51,044 nucleotides of DNA. It comes from Phocaeicola plebeius (GTDB lineage Bacteria > Bacteroidota > Bacteroidia > Bacteroidales > Bacteroidaceae). Shown piece by piece: positions 9,801-17,530 of the stretch. The notes beneath the pieces were generated by a model, which did no database searches, was not told the origin of the DNA, and saw only the letters and a list, made by a program, of their open reading frames with translations. Location of the stretch: positions 1-51,044 of the forward strand of contig JALEPZ010000080.1 in assembly GCA_022767125.1 (NCBI GenBank), written 5' to 3'. The translations under genes were made by a program, and so were the position numbers. Every line of letters starts with the position of its first letter. Position 1 is the stretch's first letter.

Positions 9801-10029
9801 AATCTCCGTCTAAGCCTGTAATGGTACCGTTCGTCGTACCTTTCACTACTACAGATGCGCCGATAACGGGTTCTCCCGTCGCATCCTTTACAATTCCTTG
9901 ACAAGCACCGTTTTGTTGGACCACCTTCGACTCCCATTCCGGAAGAGGTGACGACGCACTTGCACTACTGGCCGCCATTGCTGAAAGCATCATCAACATG
10001 GCGCCTACTGGTCTTGAGTTTTTTAGCAT
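6856..10029 (-). CDS. SusC-like TonB-dependent outer-membrane transporter
   Basis: SusC-family proteins are 22-strand barrels that import glycans or peptides using TonB-ExbBD energy. The 1,057 residues contain a signal peptide (about 1-26, with an Ala/Ser-rich cleavage region). A carboxypeptidase-D-like regulatory domain follows (about 42-112, GIVKDATGEPVIGASVVVKG). Next come the TonB-box region EEVVVVGYGTQKK (119-131) and a plug with RGTTSLNGGGPLVLVDNV. The long barrel ends in NLTF. It is first in a two-gene operon with susD. A run of eight G (plus-strand C8, 9786-9793) encodes L79-G80-G81-V82; slippage there would truncate the protein before the plug. No extracytoplasmic sigma or anti-sigma pair is adjacent, and there is no N-terminal signalling extension. 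Confidence 0.96.
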   Translation of the reverse strand: MLKNSRPVGAMLMMLSAMAASSASASSPLPEWESKVVQQNGACQGIVKDATGEPVIGASVVVKGTTNGTITGLDGDFSLGGVRKGDILVVSFVGYQNQEVKWNGQPLSVLLQEDTKTLEEVVVVGYGTQKKANLTGAVAAVNGDVLENRPITNIGQGLQGVVPNLNVTMSSGGAPGAGSNFNIRGTTSLNGGGPLVLVDNVQMDANLVNPDDVESISVLKDAASAAIYGARAAYGVILITTKKGKSGKPTVSVSATGYWQNPAKSMHNVNSVDFLKMKDLANEGNPYYHELIYKYTEDYFYGRYDSPVFFAPEMGGDATYKYQYCGNTDWWKELYKTSFSQIYNANISGGNEKTTYYISVGMNDQGGILKAGDDKYNKYNANINVSTQVTKWLNVSGKITHTYTDEQHPTGGTTAMNSTAYSGISAYSGMLKSDLSPLMPVKHPDGNYAGQGSYTNPVALQAQGGNAYYKQNDLWMTGAIKITPIKGLVINADYTWNFYGKSTTEHVKNFYDYTAVPGTENYYPWTNPNSVTLTNSDDYYNAFNAFAEYSLTLKDDHNFKVMVGYNQEKKHTKYHYTGRTNLIDANNPALNQATGDMRMGASESQWAVNGVFARINYDYKGRYLLELNGRYDGSSKFIKGDRYAFFPSVSAAWRISEEKFWEPLKGWWDNLKIRGSFGSLGNQAVDGNFPYLATYGTNTSYGALLGGSRPVAITAPGLVSSSFTWETVHQMDFGFDATFFNNRLDASFDWYRRDTKDMLTTGQPLPAVLGASVPRENAADLKTIGWELSLGWNDRLENGFSYHLKGVLSDYQATITKFSNPTGLISSYYVGRKLNEIWGYVSNGLFQTDEEAAAYVDQSYLYGGTWKAGDVKYEDLNNDGKINIGSNTLSDPGDRKIIGNSTPRYSYGITAGFEYKGFDFEMFWQGVGKRDYMCGGSAFWGFTSEWDTPLTTALDYWTPDNSSAYFPRPSWRNGGNRQTSTRYLQDASYIRLKNITLGYSIPSSVLSKFKIQRLRVFIQGENLLTFTPLIDSFDPETLSNMTYPINKKYSVGLNLTF

Positions 10030-10089
10030 AACTATTAAATTAGATTAAACAAAGCAGTCCATTTACGGACCTCTATTAGTTCCTGTCGG

Positions 10090-10097
10090 CAAATATA
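10090..10097 (-). promoter_or_regulatory. Candidate -7 element of the susCD promoter
   Basis: The - strand reads TATATTTG here, matching TAnnTTTG, 60-68 bp before the susC ATG. No well-spaced TTTG was found upstream, so the promoter may depend on an activator. Confidence 0.45.
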
Positions 10098-10160
10098 TCA
10101 AAATAATCCTTTATATGTATAATTTTTCAGCAAAAAAAGTTATCGGGAACCCAAAAAACA

Positions 10161-10168
10161 TATCTTTG
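10161..10168 (+). promoter_or_regulatory. Candidate -7 element for the glutaredoxin-like gene cluster
   Basis: TATCTTTG lies 32 bp before the ATG at 10200. No clear TTTG lies at the expected spacing, so the match is partial. It is the only candidate found for the five-gene + strand cluster, apart from a second TATCTTTG at 12061-12068 before the HAD gene. Confidence 0.45.
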
Positions 10169-10199
10169 TCATCAGATACATTCAATAGCTATTAGGTAT

Positions 10200-10460
10200 A
10201 TGAAGACCATTACACTTTTCTATCAAGAGCGGTGCCCTTTCTGCAAGAAGGCTTTCCGCTACATCGAAGAACTGAAAGAGGAGTATCCTGCATTCAGGGA
10301 CCTCCGTATCGACACCATTGAGGAAACCCAACAACCGGAACTGGCCGACCAGTACGACTATTATTATGTGCCTACCTTCTACCTGGACGGACAAAAGGAA
10401 CACGAGGGCGGCATCTATAAGAACGAAGTGGAAGCCTTGCTGCGCAAAGCACTGGAATAG
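10200..10460 (+). CDS. Glutaredoxin/thioredoxin-fold small protein (CPFC)
   Basis: This 86-residue protein is close to the minimal glutaredoxin size. It has the redox-active CPFC motif at residues 12-15 (YQERCPFCKK) and a cis-proline segment YYVPTFYLDG in the second half. It ends with GGIYKNEVEALLRKAL in place of the usual glutaredoxin glutathione-binding GG segment. It probably reduces or exchanges disulfides or handles glutathione-like thiols in the cytoplasm, since there is no signal peptide. It is the first gene of a + strand cluster and is followed after 47 bp by two small four-cysteine proteins, which could be its redox partners. That partnership is inferred from adjacency only. Confidence 0.85.
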   Translation: MKTITLFYQERCPFCKKAFRYIEELKEEYPAFRDLRIDTIEETQQPELADQYDYYYVPTFYLDGQKEHEGGIYKNEVEALLRKALE

Positions 10461-10507
10461 ACCATAAAAAAATGACGGGTATAGCTACCCATACATCCAC
10501 TACGACC

Positions 10508-10750
10508 ATGAGCCTACTGATCAAAGACACTACTCGCGAAGAGCGCATCCGCATTGTCAACCGCGCTTTGAACTGCGGCGGAGGAGGTTGTGAAAACTGT
10601 TCCAGCTGCTGGCTGGGCGGAGGCAACGTCGACAACATCTATCAAGACTACATCGACGGGAAGAAGGAACTCGCCCAAATCAACATGGAATACAGCCGGC
10701 AATATGCCGGCAAACAGTCCGGATACGGCAAAAGGGAGGAAGTCCGATGA
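10508..10750 (+). CDS. Small four-cysteine protein A (paralogue of the next gene)
   Basis: I do not recognise a named family. From the ATG at 10508 it is 80 residues with Cys at 23, 28, 31 and 34 (C-x4-C-x2-C-x2-C, in NCGGGGCENCSSCW), which could bind zinc or an iron-sulfur cluster. The next gene encodes a clear paralogue. Both share TREERI, the Cys cluster with Cys28/31/34 at identical positions, a DxY.DY(I/V)xG segment and a terminal ME(Y/L). An upstream in-frame ATG at 10472 would add 12 residues. The alignment with the paralogue favours 10508, because both then start 8-9 residues before TREERI. The stop overlaps the next start (ATGA), implying translational coupling. It is predicted to be cytoplasmic. 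Confidence 0.75.
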   Translation: MSLLIKDTTREERIRIVNRALNCGGGGCENCSSCWLGGGNVDNIYQDYIDGKKELAQINMEYSRQYAGKQSGYGKREEVR

Positions 10751-10947
10751 ACCCTCCTTCCATCGAATCGTCCACCCGCGAAGAGCGCATCGCCTTTCTC
10801 CGCGAACGCTTCCGCTGCCTGGCAGATTGTGACCTCTGCGGCAATTGCATCCTCCTGCACCACCGCGATGCAGAGGACGTGTATGCCGACTATGTAGAGG
10901 GCCTGCGCTCGTTTGCAGAGATATTAATGGAGCTACGGCATGGATAA
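10747..10947 (+). CDS. Small four-cysteine protein B (paralogue of the preceding gene)
   Basis: This is a 66-residue protein with Cys at 24, 28, 31 and 34 (C-x3-C-x2-C-x2-C, in RCLADCDLCGNC). It is homologous to the preceding product over most of its length (TREERI, Cys cluster, DVYADYVEG, ILMEL) but lacks the glycine-rich stretch and the basic tail. The start overlaps the previous stop by 4 bp (ATGA). Its function is unknown. The conserved cluster suggests a metal site, and the ATGA coupling suggests the pair is made in equal amounts and may heterodimerise. Glycerate kinase begins 27 bp downstream. Confidence 0.75.
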   Translation: MNPPSIESSTREERIAFLRERFRCLADCDLCGNCILLHHRDAEDVYADYVEGLRSFAEILMELRHG

Positions 10948-10974
10948 GCAACAATATCATAACAGACGAACGAC

Positions 10975-12090
10975 ATGAAGAGAACAATAAAGATGGTAGT
11001 GGCTTTTGACTCTTTCAAGGGTTGCCTTCCGGCGGAAGAGGCTTGCCGGGCAGCAGCGGACGGCATACAGGCCGTATATCCGAAAGCGACCGTTGTGCAG
11101 CTGCCGTTGAGCGACGGTGGTGAGGGACTCGTTGCGTGCGTCCGGCAGATGCTGCCTACTGCAGAGAGATGCCTGACCGTCCACGGGCCGCTCATGGAAC
11201 CGATTCGGTGCTCGTATGCCCTGTCAGCGGACGGGAAGACGGCTTATATGGAGATGGCAGCCGCCAGCGGACTGACCCTCGTGCCGGAAGACAAGCGCAA
11301 TCCATTGGAAACAACAACCTACGGGGTGGGAGAAATGATGGCCGATGCCATTAGCCTCGGATGCGAACAGATAGTGATGGGAATTGGCGGCAGTGCCACC
11401 TGCGATGCGGGGGAAGGGATGCTGCAAGCACTCCGCGACCGTAATTGTCTGGACACCTCGTGCCGATGCATGGTGGCTTGTGACGTGACCAATCCTCTGT
11501 ATGGGGAAAAGGGAGCCGCCTATGTATTTGCTCCGCAAAAGGGAGCAACGCCCCAACAAGTGGCCGAGCTGGATGGTCGGTTAAGAAACTTTGCCCGGCG
11601 GACAGAGCAGGCAGGCATCGCTTCACCCGACACGGCGAACCATCCGGGAGCCGGTGCGGCAGGCGGACTGGGATATGCACTGCTCGCTTACCTTCGTGCC
11701 GAACTCCGCTCAGGGATAGACATCGTGCTGGACATTGCCCGATTTGACACGACCATTCATGATGCAGACCTGGTCATCACCGGAGAAGGAAAATCCGACG
11801 CACAGACCTTGATGGGCAAAGTGCCCTGCGGTGTACTGAGACGCTGCAGAAAGGTGGGCGTACCGGTATGGCTGCTCTCGGGAGCCATTGACGATGACGG
11901 TAGCCTGCTGTCTGACCACTTCGACCGTGTGCACAGTATCAACGAAAACGACACACGGCCGCTCGCGCAACTGCTGGTGCCGGAAGTGGCCGAAGAGAAC
12001 ATCCGCAGGACGGTGAAAAGACTCATGCATGTTTTCTTCAGAGAATGCAAGCAAAAGATGTATCTTTGCGCACTAAAAAAAGACAGATGA
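10975..12090 (+). CDS. Glycerate kinase (GlxK/GarK type)
   Basis: The enzyme phosphorylates D-glycerate, usually to 2-phosphoglycerate in the GarK/GlxK family, returning it to lower glycolysis. The 371-residue product shows family motifs: VAFDSFKGCLPAEEA at the N terminus, LPLSDGGEG near residue 44, GIGGSATCDAGEG near 136, and TGEGKSDAQTLMGKVP near 266 (the family has TGEGxxDxQTLxGK). The gene overlaps the HAD phosphatase by 4 bp (ATGA). A phosphoglycolate-phosphatase-like enzyme together with glycerate kinase would fit 2-phosphoglycolate/glycerate salvage, though the HAD substrate is not certain. The C terminus (about 340-371) is basic and poorly conserved. Confidence 0.93.
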   Translation: MKRTIKMVVAFDSFKGCLPAEEACRAAADGIQAVYPKATVVQLPLSDGGEGLVACVRQMLPTAERCLTVHGPLMEPIRCSYALSADGKTAYMEMAAASGLTLVPEDKRNPLETTTYGVGEMMADAISLGCEQIVMGIGGSATCDAGEGMLQALRDRNCLDTSCRCMVACDVTNPLYGEKGAAYVFAPQKGATPQQVAELDGRLRNFARRTEQAGIASPDTANHPGAGAAGGLGYALLAYLRAELRSGIDIVLDIARFDTTIHDADLVITGEGKSDAQTLMGKVPCGVLRRCRKVGVPVWLLSGAIDDDGSLLSDHFDRVHSINENDTRPLAQLLVPEVAEENIRRTVKRLMHVFFRECKQKMYLCALKKDR

Positions 12091-12779
12091 TGAAATACAC
12101 TACTTTATTGTTTGACCTCGACGGGACACTCGTCGATAGTGGCGAAGGCATTATGCGCTGCGCCCAATATGCACTGGCACACATGGGCATCCAAGTGGAG
12201 GACTACCGCACCTTGCGGGCTTTTGTAGGACCGCCGTTGGAAGACTCGTTCAAGGATTTCTACGGGATGACCGGACCGGAAGCACAGGAGGCGGTGCTCG
12301 CCTACCGAGAGCGGTACTTCCCAATAGGGATTTACGAGCAGACGCTGTATCCGGGCGTGCTGGAGATGCTGGACCGGCTGAAAGAAGCGGGCTACTCGAT
12401 GACCATCGCCACCAGCAAGATGAATTCACAGGCCGACCGGGTGGTGAAAGAGCTGTTTCCCGAACTGTCGGTACGACTGGATGCCGTATTCGGAAGGGAC
12501 GATGCCGGACTCCTGCACACGAAGGCGGATGTTATCCAGGATGGTCTACGCCAACTGGGACAACCCGACAGACGTTCCCTCCTGATGATCGGCGACAGGA
12601 AGTTCGACATCATCGGTGCCCGCCAATGCGGTATCGACTCGTTAGGGGTGCTCTATGGCTACGGCAACCGGGAGGAACTGGCGGCAGCAGGAGCGACCTA
12701 TATCTGCCAGGATTTCGACGACATGCTGCAGCTACTTGCTCCGATGAACACCAGGGAACAGGAAATCAAGAGCGTTTGA
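12087..12779 (+). CDS. HAD-family hydrolase, phosphoglycolate phosphatase-like
   Basis: This is a 230-residue subfamily IA HAD phosphatase. Motif I is FDLDGT (nucleophile Asp10, Asp12), motif II is ATSK after the cap, the Lys is in the HTKADVIQDGL region, and motif III/IV is MIGDRKFDIIGA. A helical cap lies between motifs I and II. Such proteins hydrolyse small phosphoesters (phosphoglycolate, pyrophosphate, sugar phosphates), and the sequence alone does not fix the substrate. Start: ATGATG at 12087 overlaps the glycerate kinase stop. An upstream in-frame ATG at 12045 would lie deep in the previous gene and add a basic tail, so it was not used. TATCTTTG at 12061-12068 may be an internal promoter. 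The 3' end overlaps convergent sbcC by 14 bp. Confidence 0.88.
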   Translation: MMKYTTLLFDLDGTLVDSGEGIMRCAQYALAHMGIQVEDYRTLRAFVGPPLEDSFKDFYGMTGPEAQEAVLAYRERYFPIGIYEQTLYPGVLEMLDRLKEAGYSMTIATSKMNSQADRVVKELFPELSVRLDAVFGRDDAGLLHTKADVIQDGLRQLGQPDRRSLLMIGDRKFDIIGARQCGIDSLGVLYGYGNREELAAAGATYICQDFDDMLQLLAPMNTREQEIKSV

Positions 12780-15700
12780 TTTCCACGTGACTTCTGCCCT
12801 CCCCTTTCTTGACGACCCGTATCTGTACCGGGATGCGCTCGTCCAGTTCCTCGCGGTGGGAGATGATGCCGACACGGCGGTTGCTCTGTCCGGCAATCTC
12901 TTGCAGCTTCTCCAAAGTGGACATGACAGAATCCAGACTCTTTTCGTCCAGTGTGCCGAACCCTTCGTCGATGAACAGGATGTTGACATTCATGTCCGGA
13001 CGGTTCAGCGAGGAGAGGGCGAGCGACAGGGCTAAGGAAATCATGAACCGTTCGCCACCCGACAGGATGGTGGCACTGCGCACCTGGTTCTTGTTGTAGC
13101 GGTCGTGGACGAGGATGGACAGTTGGTCGTTCTCCTCGCTGCACGTCAGGCAATAGCGGTCGGTAATCCGCTCCAAGTAGAGATTGGCATTGTTGAGCAG
13201 GGGACGGAGGACGTACGTCTGTACGAGGGTACGGAAGCGGGTGCCCCCAAAGTAACGGTGGATGAGGTCCCACTTGCGAAGAACGGTTTCCGCCTTTTCC
13301 AGTTCCAGCCGGGCTGTTTCCAGTCTGTGGATGTTCCGTTGGTTTTCTTCCAGCCGTTGACGGACGGTTGCCTGCTGTCCGATGAGGAGGTTGAGGCGTT
13401 CGGTCAGCCGGGAGCGTTGCTCCATCAGTGCCTGCCGGTCGGGAGCGTCTTCCAGGCGGGTGATGCCCAGTGCCTGTTGTGCCGTCACGATGGTTTCGAG
13501 AGCTTTCGCAGCGGCGGCTTTGATTTTCTCCGAACGGGCAGTCACTTGCTGGATATATTGCTTCGAGCCTTCCAGTTCGGCGGCTTTCGCTTCGATGGAG
13601 AGAAGGTAGGCCTCGGATTGTCCGGAAGCGGCGTAGTAGCGATGGAGCAGTTCATCACAAGTCTGAAGGGTGGCCCGACAGGACGCTATGTGACCGGCCA
13701 GGGTACCGACTTGGCTGACCAGTTCGATCCACTGCTCCGGAGTCCCACTGACGGTGACGGGACGGTCGGTCCCTACGGCTGCCCAATCGGGATGCCGCTG
13801 CAGGATACTGTTGCGCGAACTGTAGATGGCTGCCAGTTCCTGCTGACGTCGGTTGTAGGCAAGACTGTCCCGGTCGAAGGCTTCTTTGCGGGTGCGATAG
13901 GTGGTAGCTTTCTCCCTAAGGTCGAGGCAGGTAGCTTTTGCCGTTTGCTGCCAGTGGGGGTAGAACGGTTGCAGCAACGAGGAAAGTGTATCTGTCAGCC
14001 GCTGCTGTTCCTGTCCGGTCTTTGCGGCTTCCTCCTGGTACTCCCGAAGCAAGCGGTCATTGCTCTGCAGTTCGTTCAAGGCAGTGTTGCAGGCTTTTTC
14101 CGCTTCGGTTTTTGCCCGGTCGAGCGGTCGCTTTTCACTGACTAACCGGTTGATGACAGTCTGCAGTTGCTCCGAACGGGCGAGTTGCCGGTTGAGACAG
14201 GCAATGCGCTCCTCGGTGGCAGACAGGACAGTAGCCACCTGCTCTGTCAGGGGACGGAGAGGATCCAGTCCGTGAGAAGAGGCATGGAGGGAGACGGACT
14301 GCTGTTCACGGACAATACTCTGCTGTGCATCGGAAAGCAGCTTCCTTTTCCCTTCCAGTGTCCCTGCCTGCTGGTGATACCGGCTGTGCGCTTGCTGGAA
14401 GGCTGCTTCTGCGGCTTTCAGCTGAGCTTCTGCCTGCTGTCTGTTGGTCTCTAAAGGTGTCAGCAGGTGCTGGAAGTCGGTGTGCAGATGAAGGGCATCT
14501 ATCCGCTGTCCGCAGAGGGGGCAGGTGTCTGCTCCTTCGGTCACGAGCCGGTGGCGCAGACTCACCAGCACTTCGTCCATACTGGCACTCATAGTAGCAT
14601 ACAACCCACGTGCCTTGTCGGCGGTTTCCTGGGCTTGTTGACGGGCGGCGGCAGCGGTGTCGAGGCTCACTCTTTCGGTGGCGACGATCTGCGCCAATTC
14701 CCCCGTCTCCTTGTGCAGCCGGGCAGCTTCGTTCAGTCTCTTTTCCAGCGCCGCTGTCTGTTCCTGGAGGCGGCACAATTCTGTCTTGCGATGGTTGAGC
14801 GTCGCTGCGGACTGCGTCAGTTCCTCCGGATGCAGGGATTTGCGTTCTTCCATCCGGCGGTCTATCTCCGTTTGCTGAGCATCTACGATTTGAGTAGCCC
14901 GGAGCAACTGCTGCCGTGCCGTTTCTATCTGTGCGGCAAGTGCCGTTTTCCGGGTCAGTGTCTCCTGCTGCTTGCGGAGCTGGTCGGCCAGGACGAAAAT
15001 GCAGTCATCGTACCGCTCCAGCTGGTGGCAGAGGGTTTCGGATTGGGTGAAAAGAGTCACTCGGCCGGCTTGGCTTTCCAGCCACTCGTCTTGTCGGCGG
15101 AGGTCTTCCTGCTGTACCTTCGCTGCCATTGTTTGTGCGGACAGACAGGCAGAAAGGGTACAGAAGGTCTCTTTCAGTCGGACTTCTTCCTGCCGGGCAG
15201 CGATCAGCCGGTCGTAGGCGGCTTTCCGGTCCGCCAACCGTTGCCGCTCGGTGACGGTAGTTTCCCAGTCGGTCAGGAGCTGCTGGTGAGCCTGGTATTC
15301 CGGACTGGCCAGCAGGTCGGCGAGCTGTTTTTGTTCCCGCTCGGCTGCCTCCCTGGCCATCGTGCCGCTCGCCAGCAGTTCAACGAGTCGGAGTGTCTCT
15401 TCATGGGCCTTGCCGGCTTTTTCCACCTGTTCCCGTTCTTCCGCCAGCCGCCGGGTGGATTGTTCCAGTGCCGCCACCTCTTCGGGCAGCAGCGTATGCC
15501 CTTTCTCGGTATCGTAGGCTGTCTGTGCTTTCTCAGCAGCCTGTCGGGCATTGGTGAAAAGCCTTTTGATGGCCATTCCGTAGGCAGTGAAATGTTCCGT
15601 GTTGGTCAGCTGTTCCAGTATCGATTCCCGTTCCACCTTATCACCTGTCAGGAAAGCGGCGAACTGCCCTTGTGCCAACATCGCCATCCGCCCGAACTGT

Positions 15701-16224
15701 TCGAAGGACAATCCGATGGCAGCGAGGATGGGCTGTCCGGTCTTTGCCTCTACCCTCGTCCAATCGTCGGTTCCCGCTTTCACTTCCCAACGGGGAGTGG
15801 CATGCTTCATGGGCCGCAGTCCGGTCGACTTGTTCCGAAGTCCCTTCGACATACCCAACGTGAGTCGGGCACGGTATTCCTTCCCATCGTTGCCGGTGAA
15901 GACGACTTCGCTATAGCAGTCGTCTTTCTCCGAAATACCCAGGCGGGTATATTGCTCGATGCTGTTAATGCCGATGCTTTCGCCTTCCTCGCTCTTGAAA
16001 TCGTTGTTGATTTTGTTGGCTACTCCCACCAAGCGGGGGGTTTTCTTGTAGAGGGCCATGGCGATGCCGTCGAGGATAACGGATTTTCCGGCTCCCGTGT
16101 CACCGGAAATGAGGAAAATGGCTGCGGGCGTACCAGTGAAGTCATCGTTCAGTCCGTTCTCGAAATCAATATCCGCTCTTTCAACAGAGGCGATATTCCG
16201 TAAATGCAGTTCCTTGATTTTCAT
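12766..16224 (-). CDS. sbcC: Exonuclease SbcCD, ATPase subunit SbcC
   Basis: SbcC is the Rad50-like ATPase of SbcCD, which opens hairpins and blocked DNA ends and removes palindromes. The 1,152-residue product has Walker A GDTGAGKS at 41-48. A long coiled coil is split by a zinc hook CPLC at 568-571, almost exactly mid-protein. The ABC signature LSGGE is at 1054-1058 and Walker B FIDEGFGTLDE has Asp1086-Glu1087. These are all the expected Rad50-type features. It is the last gene of the 11-gene cluster, overlapping sbcD by 4 bp. Its own 3' end overlaps the convergent HAD gene by 14 bp. A SbcCD complex is relevant here because the window holds long palindromes (for example 43206-43327) of the kind it can cut. 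Confidence 0.97.
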   Translation of the reverse strand: MKIKELHLRNIASVERADIDFENGLNDDFTGTPAAIFLISGDTGAGKSVILDGIAMALYKKTPRLVGVANKINNDFKSEEGESIGINSIEQYTRLGISEKDDCYSEVVFTGNDGKEYRARLTLGMSKGLRNKSTGLRPMKHATPRWEVKAGTDDWTRVEAKTGQPILAAIGLSFEQFGRMAMLAQGQFAAFLTGDKVERESILEQLTNTEHFTAYGMAIKRLFTNARQAAEKAQTAYDTEKGHTLLPEEVAALEQSTRRLAEEREQVEKAGKAHEETLRLVELLASGTMAREAAEREQKQLADLLASPEYQAHQQLLTDWETTVTERQRLADRKAAYDRLIAARQEEVRLKETFCTLSACLSAQTMAAKVQQEDLRRQDEWLESQAGRVTLFTQSETLCHQLERYDDCIFVLADQLRKQQETLTRKTALAAQIETARQQLLRATQIVDAQQTEIDRRMEERKSLHPEELTQSAATLNHRKTELCRLQEQTAALEKRLNEAARLHKETGELAQIVATERVSLDTAAAARQQAQETADKARGLYATMSASMDEVLVSLRHRLVTEGADTCPLCGQRIDALHLHTDFQHLLTPLETNRQQAEAQLKAAEAAFQQAHSRYHQQAGTLEGKRKLLSDAQQSIVREQQSVSLHASSHGLDPLRPLTEQVATVLSATEERIACLNRQLARSEQLQTVINRLVSEKRPLDRAKTEAEKACNTALNELQSNDRLLREYQEEAAKTGQEQQRLTDTLSSLLQPFYPHWQQTAKATCLDLREKATTYRTRKEAFDRDSLAYNRRQQELAAIYSSRNSILQRHPDWAAVGTDRPVTVSGTPEQWIELVSQVGTLAGHIASCRATLQTCDELLHRYYAASGQSEAYLLSIEAKAAELEGSKQYIQQVTARSEKIKAAAAKALETIVTAQQALGITRLEDAPDRQALMEQRSRLTERLNLLIGQQATVRQRLEENQRNIHRLETARLELEKAETVLRKWDLIHRYFGGTRFRTLVQTYVLRPLLNNANLYLERITDRYCLTCSEENDQLSILVHDRYNKNQVRSATILSGGERFMISLALSLALSSLNRPDMNVNILFIDEGFGTLDEKSLDSVMSTLEKLQEIAGQSNRRVGIISHREELDERIPVQIRVVKKGEGRSHVEIKRS

Positions 16225-17519
16225 GATGGCTGTTCCTCCTGAACAGGTGTTTTCCGTTTGGCCGCCTTCATCCGGGCTGCCTGTTGTTCTTCCTCTTCCA
16301 TCCGCCTGACTTCGGCCTTTACCTCATGGAAAGCCGATTTCAACTCCTCCCAATCCAGTTCGGGGTACTGGCCGAGTGTCTTTCCGATAAATTCCATCGG
16401 GTCGGTCATCTGCTGTAGTTCGGCCACTTCGAAGACAGGTCTGGGTGTTTCTGCTTCCGTACTGCCCGTTCTGCCGGTCCATACGATTTTCGGATTATAC
16501 CGGACCTCATCGCCATAAGGAGCCAGCAGGTCATAGATGCGTTGGTTGAAAGTGGAAGACAGCGAAGTCCGATAGTCCACCCTCAAACTGAAGTACCCCC
16601 TCGCGTGAGAAGCGGAAAAGTCCTTCACTGCCTGCAACGCCTCCTCCTCGGAAGTAAACGACGAACCGCTGAGCGGTAACGTATAGAAGTGCCGCCACTC
16701 ATCGATACGCAGTTGGCGGATATGTACATCGCCCCCATGTTCAGGGATGTCTACCACACTGACCGTATGGGGATACTGCTCGTCGCAACTGACATGAAGG
16801 GCACTGCCGGCATACCGGATGACCCCGGCCGGATAGGTCACTTCCATCAGCTGTCCATCCTCCTGATGTCCGATGGTCTGTGGCTTGTGGATATGCCCCA
16901 ATGCCAGATAGTCGTAACCGGCTCCCAAGGCATCCACTTCTTGTGTCTTGATACTCCCTACTTCAAAGCCATGTCCTTTGGGGTCCATGCCCGCCACCGC
17001 CTGATGCCCCATCATCACCACCGGTTTTCCCTCCGTATTCAATGCGGCCACGCGATCCAGCACAGCCTGCAGCTGCCGCCGCCTGTCGCCGGTCATGTAC
17101 GGGAAGGCCACCACCCATCCTTTCTCCAGCCGCACGATGTACTCATCTTGCCAGCCATCCGGTCCCTCCAGCCGCTCTATAGCCGGTGGAAGGCCGACCA
17201 AACGGGTGCCGGCCCATCTCCATACGGCACTGTCGGCCTGTATACGGGAGGCTGAATCATGATTGCCTGCCACAATGACGATGGCCATGTCCGGACAACG
17301 GCGATGCAAGCCGACAAAACTCTCGGTAAACGCTTTCTTCACGGTGGCAGAGGGCTGCTGGATATCAAACACGTCGCCACTCACCAGCAGGGCATCCGGC
17401 TGTTCTGACACGCACCACTCCTCCAACTGCCGGAAAAAATGCCGGTGCTCGTCGCTCCGGTCGTAATTCTGGTAAATGACCTGTCCCAAATGGAGGTCGG
17501 CCGTATGGATAATTCTCAT
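16221..17519 (-). CDS. sbcD: Exonuclease SbcCD, nuclease subunit SbcD
   Basis: SbcD is the Mre11-like Mn-dependent nuclease partner of SbcC. The 432 residues carry the metallophosphoesterase motifs: ADLHLGQ (Asp8, His10), GDVFD (Asp49), GNHD (85-88), a GHQAVAG motif and ALGHIHKPQ. A capping domain and a basic, Glu/Lys-rich C-terminal tail (RRMEEEEQQAARMKAAKR) that probably contacts SbcC follow. The stop codon overlaps the sbcC start (ATGA). The gene lies 11 bp after rnhB. Confidence 0.96.
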   Translation of the reverse strand: MRIIHTADLHLGQVIYQNYDRSDEHRHFFRQLEEWCVSEQPDALLVSGDVFDIQQPSATVKKAFTESFVGLHRRCPDMAIVIVAGNHDSASRIQADSAVWRWAGTRLVGLPPAIERLEGPDGWQDEYIVRLEKGWVVAFPYMTGDRRRQLQAVLDRVAALNTEGKPVVMMGHQAVAGMDPKGHGFEVGSIKTQEVDALGAGYDYLALGHIHKPQTIGHQEDGQLMEVTYPAGVIRYAGSALHVSCDEQYPHTVSVVDIPEHGGDVHIRQLRIDEWRHFYTLPLSGSSFTSEEEALQAVKDFSASHARGYFSLRVDYRTSLSSTFNQRIYDLLAPYGDEVRYNPKIVWTGRTGSTEAETPRPVFEVAELQQMTDPMEFIGKTLGQYPELDWEELKSAFHEVKAEVRRMEEEEQQAARMKAAKRKTPVQEEQPS

Positions 17520-17530
17520 GGCGATGCTGC

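Noticed and set aside
14467..16203. 578-codon open frame antisense to sbcC
   Set aside because: It is a shadow of the coiled-coil and head regions of sbcC; composition and lack of motifs argue against coding.
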